A stretch of 7,856 bases of DNA from an uncultured Clostridium sp. GTDB lineage: Bacteria > Bacillota > Clostridia > Lachnospirales > Lachnospiraceae. How positions within the stretch are numbered: the first letter of the stretch is position 1; every line of letters starts with the position of its first letter. Shown here piece after piece: positions 6,091-7,856 of the stretch. The DNA lies in assembly GCA_947643685.1 (NCBI GenBank), contig CANRXD010000064.1, positions 1 to 7,856 of the forward strand, in the 5' to 3' direction. The translations under genes and the position numbers were made by a program. Below the pieces are notes generated by a model that did not search any database, was not told where the DNA came from, and saw only the letters and a list, made by a program, of their open reading frames with translations.

Positions 6091-7856
6091 ATGAGATACA
6101 GTGTAGATGTGGTGCGAATCAGGGAAAATTCCATACAGCTAAACGGCTGGGCCATCGGAAAAACGCCGGAGACGAAGATATCCTACCGGGTGGAAGACAA
6201 AAATCACAGACCCATAGATCATAAATACGTGTCCACCAGACGTGATGATGTGAGTCAGATTTATTTTAAAAAGACGGTGGACCGGGACCTGGGCTTTGAT
6301 ATTCAGTTTCCTTATGAACGAGGAGAGGATTATTACCTGGTGATTTGCGGAGACGGAAGAAAGATCCGCATAAAATACAACGAAGACCTGATTGCCAAAC
6401 GCTCCAGTGTGGCCCATAAAAGGAAACAGAAAATTAAGGACTTAATGAACATGGAAACGGTCCATGTGGCATGGGACTTTTTTAAGGAAAATGGCTTAAA
6501 GGCCCTGATATTAAAATCGAAGCATAAAATACAGGGGCTTGATAATGATTACGATTATGCAGAATGGTGGAATCTCACGAAACCCACAGAGGAAGAACTA
6601 AAGGCCCAGAGAGAGGCGGTTTTTCCGGAAATGCCTGAATTTTCCATCGTAATTCCGGTGTTTAAGACTCCGGAAAAATATTTAAAGGAGATGCTGGATT
6701 CCATTCTGGATCAGACCTATAAAAACTGGGAATTGTGTATTGCGGACGGAAGCCCTGAGGGGCAGAGTGTGGAGCGGATTCTGAAAAAATACGCTGAGAA
6801 AGATCAGAGAATCCGTTACAGGGTTCTTGGGAAAAATCTGGGAATTGCCGGAAATACCAACGCCGCCATGGAAATGGCAGAAGGGGATTTTATTGTTCTG
6901 GCAGATCATGACGACAGGATGACACCCAATGCCCTTTATGAGTTTGCGAAGGCCATCAATGAGAATCCGGGTGTGGATGTTTTGTATTCTGATGAGGACA
7001 AGCTGGACATGGACGGCGGCGCCCTTTTTGACCCGCACTTTAAACCGGATTTTAACCCGGATCTTCTGACCAGTGTAAATTATATCTGCCATCTGCTGGC
7101 GGTGAAGCGGGTTCTGGTTTCCTGGGCCGGGGGATTTAAGGAAGAGTATGACGGAGCCCAGGATTATGATTTTATTTTCCGGTGCACGGAGCAGGCGAAG
7201 AAAATCTGCCATGTTCCCAAAGTATTGTACCACTGGCGCTGCCATCAGGATTCCACGGCCAGCAATCCGGAGAGTAAACTGTATGCCTTTGAGGCAGGCT
7301 CCCGTGCCATCATGGCCCACTATGAACGCATGGGAATCCGGGCGGAAAAAGTGGAGAAGGGCGTGGATTATGGCATTTATCATACAAAATTTGTCATTGA
7401 AGGGAATCCTCTGGTGTCAGTGATCATTCCCAACAAAGACCACACCGGGGATCTGGACCAGTGTATCCGCCCCATGATTACTAAAGGGACCTATAAAAAT
7501 CTGGAATTTGTCGTGGTGGAGAACAACAGCGCCAATCCGGAGACCTTTTCTTACTATGAAAAAATACAGAAAGAATTCCCAAATGTCCGTGTAGTGCGCT
7601 GGGAGCGGGAATTCAATTATGCCGCCATCAATAACTTTGGCGTTGGCTTTGCAAAGGGCGAATATCTGCTGTTTTTAAATAACGATGTGGAGATGATTGC
7701 CGAAAATTTTGTGGAGGAGATGCTGGGTTTTGGCCAGAGGGACGATGTGGGATGTGTGGGTGCCAGACTTCTTTATGAAGACGACACCATCCAGCATGCC
7801 GGTGTTGTGGTCGGCTTTGGCGGGATTGCCGGCCATACTTTTATTGGTCTTCACAA
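6091..7856 (+). CDS. Large two-domain GT2 glycosyltransferase, 3' truncated by window
   Basis: Open from ATG 6091 to the window edge (588 codons, no stop), so the C-terminus is missing. Residues about 1-100 are an unassigned beta-rich region with NGWAIG (18-23) and RRDDV (50-54); about 105-175 form a charged helical linker. The first GT-A domain (about 183-435) has SIVIPVFKTP (185-194), ADGSPE (218-223), ADHDD (271-275) as the metal site, SDEDKLD (300-306), GAQDYDF (355-361) with the presumed acidic catalytic residue, and HWR (381-383). A second GT-A domain starts at about 441 with LVSVIIPNKDH, has FLNNDVEM (528-535) as metal site and QHAGVVVG (568-575), and continues past the edge. Tandem GT2 proteins of this kind elongate or decorate rhamnan-like and other surface polysaccharides in the cytosol. 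The ribosome binding site is weak (GGGTAG), so translation is probably coupled to the upstream GT, 5 nt away. Confidence 0.88.
   Translation, partial: MRYSVDVVRIRENSIQLNGWAIGKTPETKISYRVEDKNHRPIDHKYVSTRRDDVSQIYFKKTVDRDLGFDIQFPYERGEDYYLVICGDGRKIRIKYNEDLIAKRSSVAHKRKQKIKDLMNMETVHVAWDFFKENGLKALILKSKHKIQGLDNDYDYAEWWNLTKPTEEELKAQREAVFPEMPEFSIVIPVFKTPEKYLKEMLDSILDQTYKNWELCIADGSPEGQSVERILKKYAEKDQRIRYRVLGKNLGIAGNTNAAMEMAEGDFIVLADHDDRMTPNALYEFAKAINENPGVDVLYSDEDKLDMDGGALFDPHFKPDFNPDLLTSVNYICHLLAVKRVLVSWAGGFKEEYDGAQDYDFIFRCTEQAKKICHVPKVLYHWRCHQDSTASNPESKLYAFEAGSRAIMAHYERMGIRAEKVEKGVDYGIYHTKFVIEGNPLVSVIIPNKDHTGDLDQCIRPMITKGTYKNLEFVVVENNSANPETFSYYEKIQKEFPNVRVVRWEREFNYAAINNFGVGFAKGEYLLFLNNDVEMIAENFVEEMLGFGQRDDVGCVGARLLYEDDTIQHAGVVVGFGGIAGHTFIGLH

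Noticed and set aside
6682..7383. 233-codon open frame on the - strand inside the large glycosyltransferase
   Set aside because: The + strand frame here holds the full set of GT2 motifs and stays open for the whole distance; the antisense frame has no domain.
1..7856. tRNA, rRNA, CRISPR, insertion sequences, riboswitches, defence or toxin-antitoxin genes
   Set aside because: Reading both strands showed no cloverleaf, spaced direct repeats, transposase motifs, terminal inverted repeats or recognisable riboswitch core; the intergenic gaps are all short (under 240 nt).

Overview
The window looks like chromosomal DNA from a Gram-positive anaerobe of the class Clostridia, most likely Lachnospiraceae-like. 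This is inferred from the strong purine-rich ribosome binding sites, hairpin-plus-U-run terminators, a signal-peptide protein built of aromatic cell-wall-binding repeats, and moderate GC content; no marker gene settles the taxonomy. No RNA gene, CRISPR array, insertion sequence or phage gene was seen.

Left part (1-513): the last 50 codons of a Cof-type HAD hydrolase, an imperfect hairpin, then a 47-residue coiled-coil micro-gene with a good ribosome binding site. This micro-gene converges on a leftward gene, and the two share a bidirectional terminator at about 458-495.

Centre left (514-2081): a leftward gene for a secreted protein made almost entirely of cell-wall-binding repeats. A divergent promoter region follows, with an extended -10 element on each strand, a 12-bp perfect palindrome in the leader of the leftward gene and a GAAA-loop hairpin.

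Right part (2082-7856): a rightward surface-polysaccharide cluster. It holds a thiamine-diphosphate (ThDP) enzyme of the acetolactate-synthase fold, an extended-SDR nucleotide-sugar oxidoreductase/epimerase 12 nt later, a GtrB/DPM1-type membrane glycosyltransferase, and a large two-domain GT2 glycosyltransferase that runs off the window. The ThDP/SDR pairing recalls the YerE/YerF pair that adds a two-carbon branch to a CDP-deoxyhexose and then reduces it, so a branched-chain sugar is a reasonable hypothesis. The membrane GT would load a sugar onto a polyprenyl carrier and the large GT would build or decorate the chain.

The most noteworthy items are: (i) a roughly 40-residue insert with a CxxCxxC cluster in the ThDP enzyme; (ii) an internal promoter with a perfect -35 box before the membrane GT, followed by a leader hairpin and a 12-codon lysine-rich micro-ORF that overlaps the GT start as ATGA; (iii) the unassigned N-terminal beta-rich region of the large GT.
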